Counted from the first letter of the stretch, positions 35,996 through 44,591 are shown. The stretch is 64,000 nt of DNA from an uncultured Bacteroidales bacterium (GCA_903875045.1 CAIQUS010000157.1:1-64000); one strand, 5' to 3'. The notes: generated by a model from the sequence alone, not told the origin. Made by a program: numbers and translations.

Positions 35996-36024
35996 TGATG
36001 CCGGGAAAGACATTTTAATGATCA

Positions 36025-36101
36025 AAAGCCCGAAGGGCTGATATGATTGTAGAATAATCCGTTTGTAGCGTCTGTCCATAAACCCCGAAGGGGTGAAATA
36101 C
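36025..36101 (-). repeat. Two inverted REP-like hairpins after the 51-bp array
   Basis: AAGCCCGAAGGGCTGATATG (36025 on) and ACCCCGAAGGGGTGAAAT (near 36082) are complements of the CCCTTCGGG element in the array. Together with it they could form a large cruciform or long RNA hairpin. Confidence 0.7.
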
Positions 36102-36228
36102 CAAATAACACATACCCGTTTTACCAAACATTCAACCCTGAAACTTGATGGAACTATATTTCAAGCGATATGGAGCAGGGGGAAATTCAGGGCCATCCTT
36201 AGTAGAATAATACCGACAGGTAACCAGG

Positions 36229-36490
36229 CTACTCAAAATACCCGAATTCGGCTACAAGCAACCGGTAAATTTCTTCCCGCACCTTCTTCGTAAGGGCTGA
36301 GATCTCCCTGAAAAGATCCTGCATATCTACCTTTCCATTTATTTCAGCATATTTTATAAGCTTGATCAATCCGCTGTGGGACATCTCCAATCAAGGTTCA
36401 GTTGGTTCTTTTCGAGATGTGTGAGGTCAGGCACCTTCACCGGGTTGTCGTTTCCCGGGTCATTATGGTTATAGGTCCAGATGGTGAAAG
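36229..36490 (-). pseudogene. Possible degraded coding fragment, unknown family
   Basis: On the minus strand two frame pieces join naturally. GMWLLAFTIWTYNHNDPGND... to LDW ends near 36395. Then, after a one-base shift, MSHSGLIKLIKYAEINGK continues to a stop at 36229 (about 51 aa). Restoring one G at GATTGG-AGATG would fuse them as LDW-E-MSHSG. The residue mix looks like real protein, but no family is recognised and there is no upstream start. It could be chance. The remaining bases to 36631 show nothing else. Confidence 0.3.
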
Positions 36491-36631
36491 CCAGCAGCCA
36501 CATGCCATCAAGTTTACACCAAAAGTTGCTTGTAATGAGGACAATAAAAATCGATTTTCCACCTATAAAAAAACCGGTCCAGGGTTAACCGGGCCGGCTC
36601 AAAACAAAACACACACCAACAAAAAAAATGC

Positions 36632-38194
36632 TTAATAGATATAGATCAATGCTGCATTACGATTTCCGCCAGAATTGGAGAACCATTCAGGATATAATAC
36701 GCCGGCACTGCCAGCCCAGTCAACAAAATGGTAATAGGCTTCATCAATGGGGGCTTTTTCAATAGGGTATTCAAATCCCTGCAAAATACTGATGCCCCAT
36801 GGAAGATTGTTCTCCGTTTTATAATATTTTCCTGTTGCGGGATTGGAATCATCATCCAATGTGCCAAAAAGGCTGGCGTTTACTTTATCTGTCGGGATCC
36901 GGTCGGCCAGGTGAATCTCTTTGCCGCGGTCCTGGATAGTCACTTTTGCTTCTCCGTTCATGGCGCCAGTCCAGGTTTCAGCCACAATGAAGAAGTTAAA
37001 TGCATTGGAAGTCAATTGTGCCAGGGAAACAGTACCGCCGGGAGCAGGGATCCCATTGTTGATAAACACAAGGTGTACATTCATCGGGTAATATGGAACT
37101 TTGGCTTCTGAGGGATCTGTGTTGATATATTTCATGGAAGGGGTGGAGGGATCTGCACCCTTGTTTATCACCCTGCGAAAACAATCGGCAACAATGCATG
37201 TTGCATAGGTTTGACCATTTTCCAGTCCATTGGCCGCTATGCTATAATTAATGTGTTCGTTCGCAGGGGAATTGCTTATGTCGTTCCCGGTAACGCTGAT
37301 GATTTTATCCGGTGTAATTCCGTCAAGCTGAAAACCAAAGCCATTGTGAAAACTGGCCCCGCTGGCCCGAAGGATGAAACCGGCAAATACTTCCACTACA
37401 TTGCCTGCCGCATTGCTCACTGTTTGCAAACGGTAATCGACCACTACGTCATTGAAATCATAATCACCTTTGGCTGGCCACAGGTCTTCAAAAGCCAGGG
37501 TCGCCGATTGGGTCTCAGAAGGGAAATAACTATTGTAGGCACGATAAGGGTCGGTTGGATAGGCATCTTCTGTATTTGAAACGCCATCCCCGTCCGCATC
37601 CTGAAGAACGACTTGCGGGATGCAATTGCCGGCAGGATTTGACATGTATAATCCGGGAAAGATAAAATCATCGGCAATCATTCTTGTACTGCCGCCGTTA
37701 CCGGTCATGCTCACTCTTATTTTATATACAACCGCTGAATTGGCGATTATCCCTGGAACAGGAACAGAAACGGCCTGTGGGGTTAGCGCGTATGGCTGTG
37801 GCCAGGTATAAGAATAAAACTCAACAGGGGTTCCTTCAAAAGATGGTGCATTTGAAGCATTGTAAGGGATATAAAAAAGTTTTGTTTCCCGGGTATTGCC
37901 GTTGCTGCCTGTAAATTTTGCCTGAAAGGTGATGTTTCCCGAGCCGACCAGCATCCATGGGGTTTTAATCCAGCAGTTTTCCGCTGATGGTTGGTTCAAC
38001 TGATCACTCAGCGATGACCAACTGCCTGAAATAGGGTTGCCGGATACGTTCGTATAGGTCACTTTTTCAAATTTCCAGCAATTGCCGATTTCAATGGCCT
38101 GGTTACCTGATTCAAAATTAAGGGATACCTGCGCCATGATGCCGGAGGCTGTCAGAAAGCTGACCAGGACGGTAATCACAAATATTTTTTTCAT
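36632..38194 (-). CDS. Secreted LruC-domain protein
   Basis: 520 aa with a signal peptide (MKKIFVITVLVSFLTASGIMAQ). The N-terminal beta-rich part (about 23-190) resembles a choice-of-anchor or discoidin-like domain. A Ca-binding type-3 thrombospondin-like linker follows (DADGDGVSNTEDAYPTDP, near 200), then the LruC domain (about 235-500; AFEDLWPAKGDYDFNDVVVDY, GFGFQLDG). LruC proteins are surface or secreted proteins of Bacteroidetes and some other aquatic bacteria, with no settled function. No T9SS or sortase motif was seen at the C-terminus. A small lipoprotein gene lies 20 bp upstream and is surely cotranscribed; a sigma-54-like promoter precedes it. Confidence 0.85.
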   Translation of the reverse strand: MKKIFVITVLVSFLTASGIMAQVSLNFESGNQAIEIGNCWKFEKVTYTNVSGNPISGSWSSLSDQLNQPSAENCWIKTPWMLVGSGNITFQAKFTGSNGNTRETKLFYIPYNASNAPSFEGTPVEFYSYTWPQPYALTPQAVSVPVPGIIANSAVVYKIRVSMTGNGGSTRMIADDFIFPGLYMSNPAGNCIPQVVLQDADGDGVSNTEDAYPTDPYRAYNSYFPSETQSATLAFEDLWPAKGDYDFNDVVVDYRLQTVSNAAGNVVEVFAGFILRASGASFHNGFGFQLDGITPDKIISVTGNDISNSPANEHINYSIAANGLENGQTYATCIVADCFRRVINKGADPSTPSMKYINTDPSEAKVPYYPMNVHLVFINNGIPAPGGTVSLAQLTSNAFNFFIVAETWTGAMNGEAKVTIQDRGKEIHLADRIPTDKVNASLFGTLDDDSNPATGKYYKTENNLPWGISILQGFEYPIEKAPIDEAYYHFVDWAGSAGVLYPEWFSNSGGNRNAALIYIY

Positions 38195-38214
38195 GTTAAT
38201 TTATTTGAAAAAGT

Positions 38215-38616
38215 TTATTTCGCTGCGATGGTCGGAATGAATGAGAAGATTGCCTGGTTGTTACTGATGGCAACAGGATATGAAACGGATCCGTATTGAA
38301 GGATCAGCTCCTTTTCGGTGGAAGGTACGGTGAGATTGATCGTGAGGTCCTCATCCATCTGGTGCAGTCTGCTGAACAGGCTGGTTCCATTGGTCAGGCT
38401 GACCGTCAGGGTTGATTTTACCGGAACAACGGTCGGCAGTCCTGTGATTTTCAGTGCAACAGAAATGCCGGTACTCCAATTGAAAGAATCGGAAGCTTTT
38501 AAATCATTGAGTGTTTTAGAAGGCTGATCGGGGGCAATGACTTCACTCTTTTTACAACTGGTGAAGAGCATTCCGGAGATGGCAGAAATCAGGAAAATTA
38601 GTTTTATCGTTTTCAT
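38215..38616 (-). CDS. Small lipoprotein paired with LruC protein
   Basis: 133 aa. The signal peptide ends in the lipobox MLFTSCKKS (Cys21). The mature part is a single beta-rich domain (SFNWSTGISVALKITGL, KELILQYGSVSYPV) of a kind often found next to LruC genes in Bacteroidetes. No known family can be named with confidence. It is the first gene of a two-gene operon and lies about 12 nt downstream of a start predicted from the sigma-54-like element. Confidence 0.75.
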   Translation of the reverse strand: MKTIKLIFLISAISGMLFTSCKKSEVIAPDQPSKTLNDLKASDSFNWSTGISVALKITGLPTVVPVKSTLTVSLTNGTSLFSRLHQMDEDLTINLTVPSTEKELILQYGSVSYPVAISNNQAIFSFIPTIAAK

Positions 38617-38637
38617 GGTGTGTTTTTCTCTTATCTA

Positions 38638-38653
38638 TGTAAAAACTGTGCCA
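38638..38653 (-). promoter_or_regulatory. Sigma-54-like (-24/-12) promoter
   Basis: The minus strand reads TGGCAC-AGTTT-TTACA. The consensus is TGGCAC-N5-TTGCA, so ten of eleven fixed positions match with correct spacing. The one mismatch is the G of the -12 GC, normally strongly conserved, so activity is uncertain. It lies just upstream of the lipoprotein-LruC pair and downstream of a sigma-54 activator gene. Confidence 0.4.
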
Positions 38654-38751
38654 AGACAACATGAATAACTTAACTCAATGGAAAACAGCAATAAAGACAA
38701 GTCAGTTGGTTTTGCTGAAGGGGGGAGAATTCCCAAATCGGGAGTTTATTC

Positions 38752-39099
38752 TCACAATGACCGTAACAGGTCGTTGATCTTTTGTAAATTATCCTTCAGT
38801 TTTAATAAAAGCTCTGAAAACAATGGCTCGTCAAGCCTTTCCAAATCCATCTCTTCGATCCGTAAAATAATCTCTGAGGTGGAAGTGGCTCCCATCACGA
38901 TCACAGATGGTTTCATCTTATGGACAATGGTTTTTATCTTCGCGTAATCCTTTAATAAAGTAAAGTGGCTGATATCCAATAGGAATCCTTCAATTTGTGA
39001 AATGTAAAGCTGGATCATGGAATCCAGAAAACTGCTGTCCCCGGCTGAAATGGTCTGGAGTTCCTGCAGGTTAAATAAAGGGTCTGGTTGATTTTTCAT
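38752..39099 (-). CDS. Hpt (histidine phosphotransfer) domain protein
   Basis: 115 aa, a single helical Hpt domain. His60 in IVHKMKPSV is the phospho-accepting residue. Such proteins carry phosphate between a hybrid kinase and a response regulator. The gene begins 14 bp after the sigma-54 response regulator gene on the same strand, so it probably phosphorylates or dephosphorylates that regulator. No hybrid kinase gene is in the window. Confidence 0.85.
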   Translation of the reverse strand: MKNQPDPLFNLQELQTISAGDSSFLDSMIQLYISQIEGFLLDISHFTLLKDYAKIKTIVHKMKPSVIVMGATSTSEIILRIEEMDLERLDEPLFSELLLKLKDNLQKINDLLRSL

Positions 39100-39113
39100 G
39101 GTTGTGGTTGTTT

Positions 39114-40460
39114 TCAGATCAGGTTTTTTTGTCTCATCCGATAAAGGGTTGATTTTCCAACGGCTAATTTTTCAGCGACCAGCACCATATCATCCTTGTA
39201 TTTTTCAAGGTAGGATTTGATGATAACCCTGTCGTATTCTTCCAGTGTCATCTCTTTCGTGCTGAGAAAATCGGTGGGTTGAGAGGTCTGGGAGAAAATG
39301 ATATCCTCAGGTGTCAGCATTTTTCCGTTTGACATGACTACGGCAAGGTCAACGATTGCTTTCAGTTCCCTAATGTTCCCGGGATAGGGATAACGGAGCA
39401 GTTTTTCACTGGTTTCGCTTGAAAACACAATGGGCGGTAAATTATTTTCCTTGCAAAACATTTCTGCAAAATGTTTTGCAAGGATCAGAATATCGTTGGC
39501 CCGGTCGCGCAAAGGGGGCAGATGAATTGGCAATCCGAGCAGCCGGAAAAAGAGATCCTGCCGGAAATTCCCTTTTGCAACCTCTTCCTTGAGATCCTTG
39601 TGTGTGGCAACAATAAGCCTCAGGTCGAGTGCAATGGTCTCTTTTCCTCCGATTCTTACCAGTTCGCGCTCCTGAATGACCCTGAGTACCTTGGCTTGCA
39701 TGGCCATGTCCATATCACCAATCTCATCCAGGAAAAGGGTCCCCTCCGTGGCTTCTTCAAACTTGCCCGTTTTCCTGGTAAATGCCCCCGTAAAAGCCCC
39801 CTTTTCGTAACCAAAAAGTTCGCTTTCCAGCAGGTCATGTGGAATGGCAGCCATATTGACTGCGACAAACGGCTTTTTCCGGCGCACCGAATTATAATGA
39901 ATGGCTTTCGCTACAACTTCCTTGCCTGTACCGGTTTCCCCGGTAACTGAAACATTGATATTGGTCTTGACAGCCCGTTCAATCAGCGTATATAAATTTC
40001 TGATAACCTGACTGTTTCCGATAATTGTCTTTTCAAAATCATATTTTCTGATAACCTCTTCCTGTAATTTTTCAACCTGGTTTTTTAAAGACTGGTTTTC
40101 GCGGATCCGCAGGATCGTATTCCATAACCGTGATCGCGAATCCTGATCCTTTACAATATAGTCATAAGCGCCATCTTTCATCAAATCAAGTGCGGTAGAA
40201 ATATCTTTTTGTCCTGAAACAATGATAACCTGGGTTTCCGGACTGATCTGCCTGATCTTTTTTAATACCACAGCACCATTATAATCGGGCAGATTATAAT
40301 CGAGAGTGACCACATCAGGCTTCTCATGAAGATTCTCAATGAATTCCTTCCCGGTTAAAAAGTGCCGGATGCCATAATCGGGATTCAACGACAAATTGTG
40401 TTTCAGATATTCGCCATAGAACTTATCATCCTCAACAATAAAAATTGAAAAACTGCTCAT
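39114..40460 (-). CDS. NtrC-family sigma-54-dependent response regulator
   Basis: 448 aa. The receiver domain (about 1-120) has acidic pair Glu10-Asp11 and phospho-acceptor Asp54 (LDYNLPD). The AAA+ domain (about 145-370) has Walker A GETGTGK (174-180), the sigma-54 contact loop GAFTGA (221-226) and Walker B LFLDEIGD. A C-terminal Fis-like helix-turn-helix ends AEKLAVGKSTLYRMRQKNLI. It activates sigma-54 promoters by ATP-driven open-complex formation. It is followed by an Hpt gene, and then by the lipoprotein-LruC pair with a sigma-54-like promoter, a plausible target. Its own promoter has a standard -7 box. Confidence 0.93.
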   Translation of the reverse strand: MSSFSIFIVEDDKFYGEYLKHNLSLNPDYGIRHFLTGKEFIENLHEKPDVVTLDYNLPDYNGAVVLKKIRQISPETQVIIVSGQKDISTALDLMKDGAYDYIVKDQDSRSRLWNTILRIRENQSLKNQVEKLQEEVIRKYDFEKTIIGNSQVIRNLYTLIERAVKTNINVSVTGETGTGKEVVAKAIHYNSVRRKKPFVAVNMAAIPHDLLESELFGYEKGAFTGAFTRKTGKFEEATEGTLFLDEIGDMDMAMQAKVLRVIQERELVRIGGKETIALDLRLIVATHKDLKEEVAKGNFRQDLFFRLLGLPIHLPPLRDRANDILILAKHFAEMFCKENNLPPIVFSSETSEKLLRYPYPGNIRELKAIVDLAVVMSNGKMLTPEDIIFSQTSQPTDFLSTKEMTLEEYDRVIIKSYLEKYKDDMVLVAEKLAVGKSTLYRMRQKNLI

Positions 40461-40512
40461 GATTTCCTGATTTGGGAATAATGTATCAATTCTGTAAAAT
40501 TTCTACAGTAGA

Positions 40513-40520
40513 CAAAAGTA
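40513..40520 (-). promoter_or_regulatory. -7 promoter box of the sigma-54 regulator gene
   Basis: TACTTTTG on the minus strand matches TAnnTTTG exactly, giving a leader of about 46 nt. Confidence 0.55.
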
Positions 40521-40581
40521 TATAAAAATTGTGAATGATGAAATAGTTATGTAAAAAACTATCCCGGAGAACACCCAACAA

Positions 40582-42105
40582 TTACTTCCTGATGAATTTC
40601 GCCTGGTAAACCATTCCCGATGAATATATACGCAGAAGATACATGCCTGTCGAAAGACTGTAAACAGGAAGAGAAAAAGCTGCATCAGGTAAATCAAATT
40701 CCAGGATGACCTTTCCGTAAATATCTGAAATAGTGGCAGTCACCATCATCCCCGGATTTTCCGGAACCTTAACGAAAATCTTTTCTCCTGCAGGATTCGG
40801 GTACACAGTGATCTCTTTTTGCAGGAAGCCATGGCCGGATATCCCATCCGGATGAAGCTGGGTCAGGATGGCCGATTTGCGTGTGGCCAGAAAGGGTTTA
40901 AGGCCATAAGGTGTGTGATTATCAATGGCCTGGATAAATGAATTATTAAAGTCAGCGACTGTATAACCGTAGTCGAGGGTGCGGTAGGTGTCGGCGACGG
41001 CCGCCTGCTGAATCAATTGTTTCAGGGCATCGATCCTGGGAAAAATCGAATCAGGGTTGATCACGGTATTGGCAATGGTATCCAGGTATAACTTGTACCG
41101 GTTAAAAAAAACCGGAATGGCCAGCACTTTTTGAGCCAGCGGGAGCGGCATCGCAGTGTTTATCCAGTTACGGCAATCGCGTTTGGCCCAGTCAATACCA
41201 AACCAGTCAACACCAAAAGTGTTGTCGGGGTCGTAGGTGATAAAGTCGTAGGTTGAATCCAGTGGATTGTCATAAAGGTAATAGTTGTTTTTGTTGTAAC
41301 TGTAGTCGTCCCAGTTGCCGGTTGCAACGTCCAGTGCCAACGCTTTCAGAAAATGGTCAACATTCAGAATGGCAGAAACCTCCTGCTGAAAAGCTGCACC
41401 TGGTTGCTGGTTTAGTGTATAGATCAATTTAACCAGACGGGTATAGTCATCATCCGTTTTGTTTGTCTGAAGTTCGTAAACCCTTCCTCCGGTCACGGTT
41501 GAATTCTGGAGATCCTTGTACGTTTGCTGATAAGGACCATGGTATGCGAGATCGGCCGGATAGGAGCATTTAAACAGATTGCCTCCTGTTTTCTGGTAAA
41601 CCAGCGTAAGCCACTCCTTCTCCATCTCCTCCAGGTTGGTATACAACCCATAATAAGTTCCATTGATGTACATTTTTACGAAACTGGTCCTGCGCTCCAC
41701 CATGCCTGCTTTCTTCCAGATATCATAAAACAATTTTTCGCGGATCATGGAGGGGTCGTTGTGTTCCCCATTTAGGTTTATCTTTTTCACCCCCTGGTAT
41801 TTGCGCCCGGAAACATATTCATTGAAGCTGATCTTGAATGATTTTTTCTTAGAATAACGGGAGGTATTCCCCCTAAGCCGGAAACCTACGTTTTCAAGCG
41901 TGTCTCTGTTTTCATTGTCATCGAAAATAAACCTCGCCATATAATAATGGTCACTTAGCACCGAATCATAAATTACCGCCAGCGAATCCGGTGAAATTGT
42001 AATATAGATGGCAGATAAGCGGCTGTCGTCAAAAAGGGTATTCTGAGTATAGACTGACCCGGCAAGGATACTTATCAGCAGGCCTGTAAAAAAAAGTTTT
42101 TTCAT
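40582..42105 (-). CDS. CotH-family protein with T9SS sorting domain
   Basis: 507 aa with a signal peptide (MKKLFFTGLLISILAGSVYTQ). A CotH domain spans about 25-400: FRLRGNTSRYSKKKSFKISF is the typical substrate/ATP-lobe segment, GLYTNLEEMEKEWL and GNLFKC follow, and YDPDNTFGVDW is the metal-binding/catalytic part. CotH proteins are atypical secreted protein kinases (spore coat in Bacillus) found in many bacterial exoproteomes. The C-terminal sorting domain (ITVYPNPAGEKIFVK to KFIRK) sends it out by T9SS. The gene lies 10 bp after the aldo/keto reductase gene on the same strand; a functional link between them is not obvious. Confidence 0.88.
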   Translation of the reverse strand: MKKLFFTGLLISILAGSVYTQNTLFDDSRLSAIYITISPDSLAVIYDSVLSDHYYMARFIFDDNENRDTLENVGFRLRGNTSRYSKKKSFKISFNEYVSGRKYQGVKKINLNGEHNDPSMIREKLFYDIWKKAGMVERRTSFVKMYINGTYYGLYTNLEEMEKEWLTLVYQKTGGNLFKCSYPADLAYHGPYQQTYKDLQNSTVTGGRVYELQTNKTDDDYTRLVKLIYTLNQQPGAAFQQEVSAILNVDHFLKALALDVATGNWDDYSYNKNNYYLYDNPLDSTYDFITYDPDNTFGVDWFGIDWAKRDCRNWINTAMPLPLAQKVLAIPVFFNRYKLYLDTIANTVINPDSIFPRIDALKQLIQQAAVADTYRTLDYGYTVADFNNSFIQAIDNHTPYGLKPFLATRKSAILTQLHPDGISGHGFLQKEITVYPNPAGEKIFVKVPENPGMMVTATISDIYGKVILEFDLPDAAFSLPVYSLSTGMYLLRIYSSGMVYQAKFIRK

Positions 42106-42115
42106 CGGTCGTTGG

Positions 42116-43090
42116 TTACCTGAAACCTTTACTCACTTCATCAAGCAGGTGCATATCTTCCAATGAAAGGTTGAATCTCATGGCGCCTGTATTTTCGGTT
42201 GCATGAATTGCCTTTGTTGCCCCGGGGATGGCCACCACCGTTTCGCCGCTGAAATTGATCAGCCAGTTCAGTGCGACCTGTGATGGGGTTACCTGATATT
42301 TGACAGCCAGTTTTTTTGCCAGCTCTGCCACCGGACGGCTTTTCTCCATCCCTTTTGGTTTAAATTGGGAGGCGTATTTGCGAAATCCGATATTTTTCAA
42401 CAAGTCAGGGTTGTCGTGAAATTTGCCTGTAACCATTCCCTGGGCCAAAGGTGAATAGGCAATGATGGTAATTCCCAGCTCTTTGGCAGTTTCCAGAACT
42501 CCGTTTGTTTCAATTTTCCGTTGAAGTAAACTATATTGGACCTGGTTTGAAACCAGATTGATTCCCGATTTTTGCAATGTTTCCCAGGCACTGCGCATCT
42601 GTTTTGCCGAAAAGTTGCTTACGCCCACCAGTTTGATTTTTTGTGACTGAACCAACCCTGCCATCGCTTTCATCTCCGCTACTTCAGATGAAAAACCCCA
42701 TGGCTGGTGAACCTGGTAAAGATCGATCGGGAAGGGGTTCAAAGCAGCCAGACGCTCATCAATGGTCTTTTTGATATTTGCAGCAGTTCTGAATATCGGC
42801 CACCATTTAGTGGCGATAATCACATCGCCCGGTTTCTTGCCAAGGGCGGAAAGTGATTTTGAAAGTATTTTCTCTGATGCACCCTGGCCATAAACTTCTG
42901 CGGTGTCGAACCAGTTAATTCCGCCTTCCAGACTTGTGCGGACAACCTCACGAATGAGTTCATCTTCGAGGGAGGGCCAGAATTTTCCGGCCAGATTGCC
43001 CTGTTTGCTGAATTGCCAGCATCCCAGTCCGATAGGCGTGATTTTCAGGTTTGATTTCCCAAGGGTTCTGAGGGGGAGTTGATTTGTCAT
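42116..43090 (-). CDS. Aldo/keto reductase
   Basis: 324-aa NADPH-dependent oxidoreductase with a TIM-barrel fold. The catalytic tetrad region shows NWFDTAEVYG (Asp, Tyr), ATKWWP (Lys) and VHQPWG (His). The C-terminal cofactor region has VAIPGATKA. The start at 43090 (MTNQLPLRTLGKSNL) fits family N-termini; the frame is open further upstream but without homologous sequence. The substrate is unknown; members of this branch reduce sugar or ketone substrates. It is preceded by the Nudix-type regulator gene on the same strand, which could control it. Confidence 0.9.
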   Translation of the reverse strand: MTNQLPLRTLGKSNLKITPIGLGCWQFSKQGNLAGKFWPSLEDELIREVVRTSLEGGINWFDTAEVYGQGASEKILSKSLSALGKKPGDVIIATKWWPIFRTAANIKKTIDERLAALNPFPIDLYQVHQPWGFSSEVAEMKAMAGLVQSQKIKLVGVSNFSAKQMRSAWETLQKSGINLVSNQVQYSLLQRKIETNGVLETAKELGITIIAYSPLAQGMVTGKFHDNPDLLKNIGFRKYASQFKPKGMEKSRPVAELAKKLAVKYQVTPSQVALNWLINFSGETVVAIPGATKAIHATENTGAMRFNLSLEDMHLLDEVSKGFR

Positions 43091-43178
43091 GGTTGTTTTT
43101 TTTAGGGTTTGGTGAGAGGTTTCGCTTTCCGGGTAGAGTCCTGCTATCCGGGGGAGGGCCCCACCCTGAAGGATGGGT

Positions 43179-43904
43179 TTAGAAGGAGTTTTTTTGGGTT
43201 TTGTTGTATACTTTACGGTTGAAGTTATAGAATTGTGCAGGCTTGTGCGACACATTCACTTGTTTTTCATCGATGGGTATGATAAATGGCATATTGGATA
43301 TCTTTTTACGGAAGTTCCGTTTGTCGAAATTCACTCCAAGGATTACTTCATAAAGTTGTTGGAGCTGTCTCAACGTAAACTTAGGAGGCAATAACTCAAA
43401 TGCAATGGGATTCAGATTCAGATCAGTGCGCAATACCTTCAGTGCCTGGTGTAAAATGGATAAATGGTCGAAAGCAAGTTCTTTAACCTCTGAGACGGCG
43501 TACCAGCGTGCATTTGATTGAAGCGTGAAATTAGAAGCCTTATCCTGATCTATGTTAATGAGCGAATAGTAGGCGACTGTCACAACAATTTCTTCGGGGT
43601 GGTTAATGCTTTTCAGCCATACCATATCCCGGGGCAGCCTCTTTAACCTTGTCGGGGAACCGATGGCCTGAAACTGCTTCAGATATATATTGTCGAGACC
43701 TGTGAGCTCACTGAGAACACGGGATGCTGCCGTATCCAGATCCTCGTTCTTTCTGACAAGGTCGCCAGGAAGTTTGAGATCATGGTATTCGCAGCCTTCA
43801 AATTCCATGTTACGTTCGATCAGCAGCACATCCAGTTTTCCAAATTCGAAACCAAACACCACGCAGTCAACAGAAACGTGGGGATTGAGACTTTCCGGGG
43901 CCAT
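43179..43904 (-). CDS. Nudix-type transcriptional regulator (NrtR/AraR-like)
   Basis: 241 aa from the ATG at 43904 (a TTG at 43934 is also in frame). A Nudix-like sensor domain (about 1-150) is followed by a winged-helix region (PPKFTLRQLQQLYEVILG, near 185) and a basic tail. This is the domain order of NrtR-like regulators, including the Bacteroidetes arabinose regulator AraR. The Nudix box is degenerate: PGDLVRKNE...ASRVLSELTGL lacks the second Gly and most of the catalytic REUxEE glutamates. It should therefore bind a ligand rather than hydrolyse it. An inverted-repeat site lies just upstream and recurs ahead of the glucan PUL. TACCTTTA (43953-43960, minus strand) is a possible -7 box. Confidence 0.82.
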   Translation of the reverse strand: MAPESLNPHVSVDCVVFGFEFGKLDVLLIERNMEFEGCEYHDLKLPGDLVRKNEDLDTAASRVLSELTGLDNIYLKQFQAIGSPTRLKRLPRDMVWLKSINHPEEIVVTVAYYSLINIDQDKASNFTLQSNARWYAVSEVKELAFDHLSILHQALKVLRTDLNLNPIAFELLPPKFTLRQLQQLYEVILGVNFDKRNFRKKISNMPFIIPIDEKQVNVSHKPAQFYNFNRKVYNKTQKNSF

Positions 43905-43977
43905 TGCCCCTGTTATTTTTTCACCGTTATGCAACGAATGTCAATTATAAGGTAAAGGTATATATTCTTTATAGCTT

Positions 43978-43994
43978 AGTGTCCCGATTACACT
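43978..43994. promoter_or_regulatory. Operator-like inverted repeat, copy A
   Basis: AGTGT-CCCGATT-ACACT, inside a roughly 42-bp block (43964-44004) that recurs at 44630-44670 with five mismatches and one gap. It lies between the Nudix-type regulator and the divergent acyltransferase remnant, where an autoregulatory operator is expected. The function is inferred. Confidence 0.5.
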
Positions 43995-44027
43995 GTGTCG
44001 TTTTGCACCGCAAGATAAGAAGAAAAA

Positions 44028-44531
44028 ATGATCCGCGTGAATATGGCCGACAATCAAGTCAAACTTAAGCGCCTCTCATCCGTTGATGCCCTCAGAGGCT
44101 TCGATATGTTCTGGATATCTGGCGGGGATGCGCTGTTTATAGCGTTATTCAGTGTGGGCAATATGCCATTTTTACATAACCTGGCTGTGCAGTTCGAACA
44201 TCCCGCGTGGGGGGGCTTCCGTTTTTATGATCTCATATTCCCTCTGTTTCTTTTCATCATGGGAATTGCGATGCCCTTATCCATAACACGGAGGATTGAA
44301 CGTGGCGACTCCCGAAATGGGCATTCCCTTTTATCGTAATCGGATTGAACCCCATTATTATTTGTTGTACAGGGTATTTTCGATTTTGGGATCATTGCAA
44401 ATATCTTCATGCATGGGTTTGTCGGTATTTTTGGCACTTACCGAATCGTGGTTTTTCAACTAAGTATCATCGTTGTGAAGTGGTTATTTTTATATTTTCT
44501 ATACCGTAAACAAATATTCCTTAAAGTGTAA
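44028..44531 (+). pseudogene. Acyltransferase (HGSNAT/DUF5009-like) pseudogene, internally deleted
   Basis: The first ~95 codons encode the N-terminus of a DUF5009/heparan-alpha-glucosaminide N-acetyltransferase-like membrane protein (SSVDALRGFDMFWI, FRFYDLIFPLFLFIMGIAMP). The frame then shifts into KWAFPFIVIGLNPI, stops, and shifts back to QGIFDFGIIANIFMHGF and the family-like C-terminus YFLYRKQIFLKV, ending at 44531. About 200 central residues are missing. The intact family has roughly 350-400 aa and ten or so membrane helices, so this is a dead gene made by an internal deletion plus frameshifts. Such enzymes often sit in glycan loci. Confidence 0.8.
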
Positions 44532-44591
44532 TGCATTCAAATATCAGAATATCAGTTAGTAACAATGATATTTTAATATTACATAAAAATA

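Noticed and set aside
35609-36041. Long overlapping open frames encoding a 17-residue repeat (QSYHPFGI-type)
   Set aside because: They are produced by a 51-bp noncoding tandem repeat whose period is a multiple of three. There is no start context, signal or plausible composition, and two frames are equally open.
36402-36635. Small plus-strand ORF of 77 aa
   Set aside because: Low-complexity tail (NKTHTNKKNA), no start context, and overlap with the minus-strand fragment. It is probably chance.
43160-43255. N-terminal extension of the aldo/keto reductase to 43255
   Set aside because: The extra 55 residues overlap the end of the Nudix regulator gene and a GC-rich palindrome. Family N-termini match the start at 43090.
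44330-44531. A separate small membrane protein gene
   Set aside because: The sequence matches the expected C-terminus of the acyltransferase whose N-terminus lies at 44028, so it is one broken gene.
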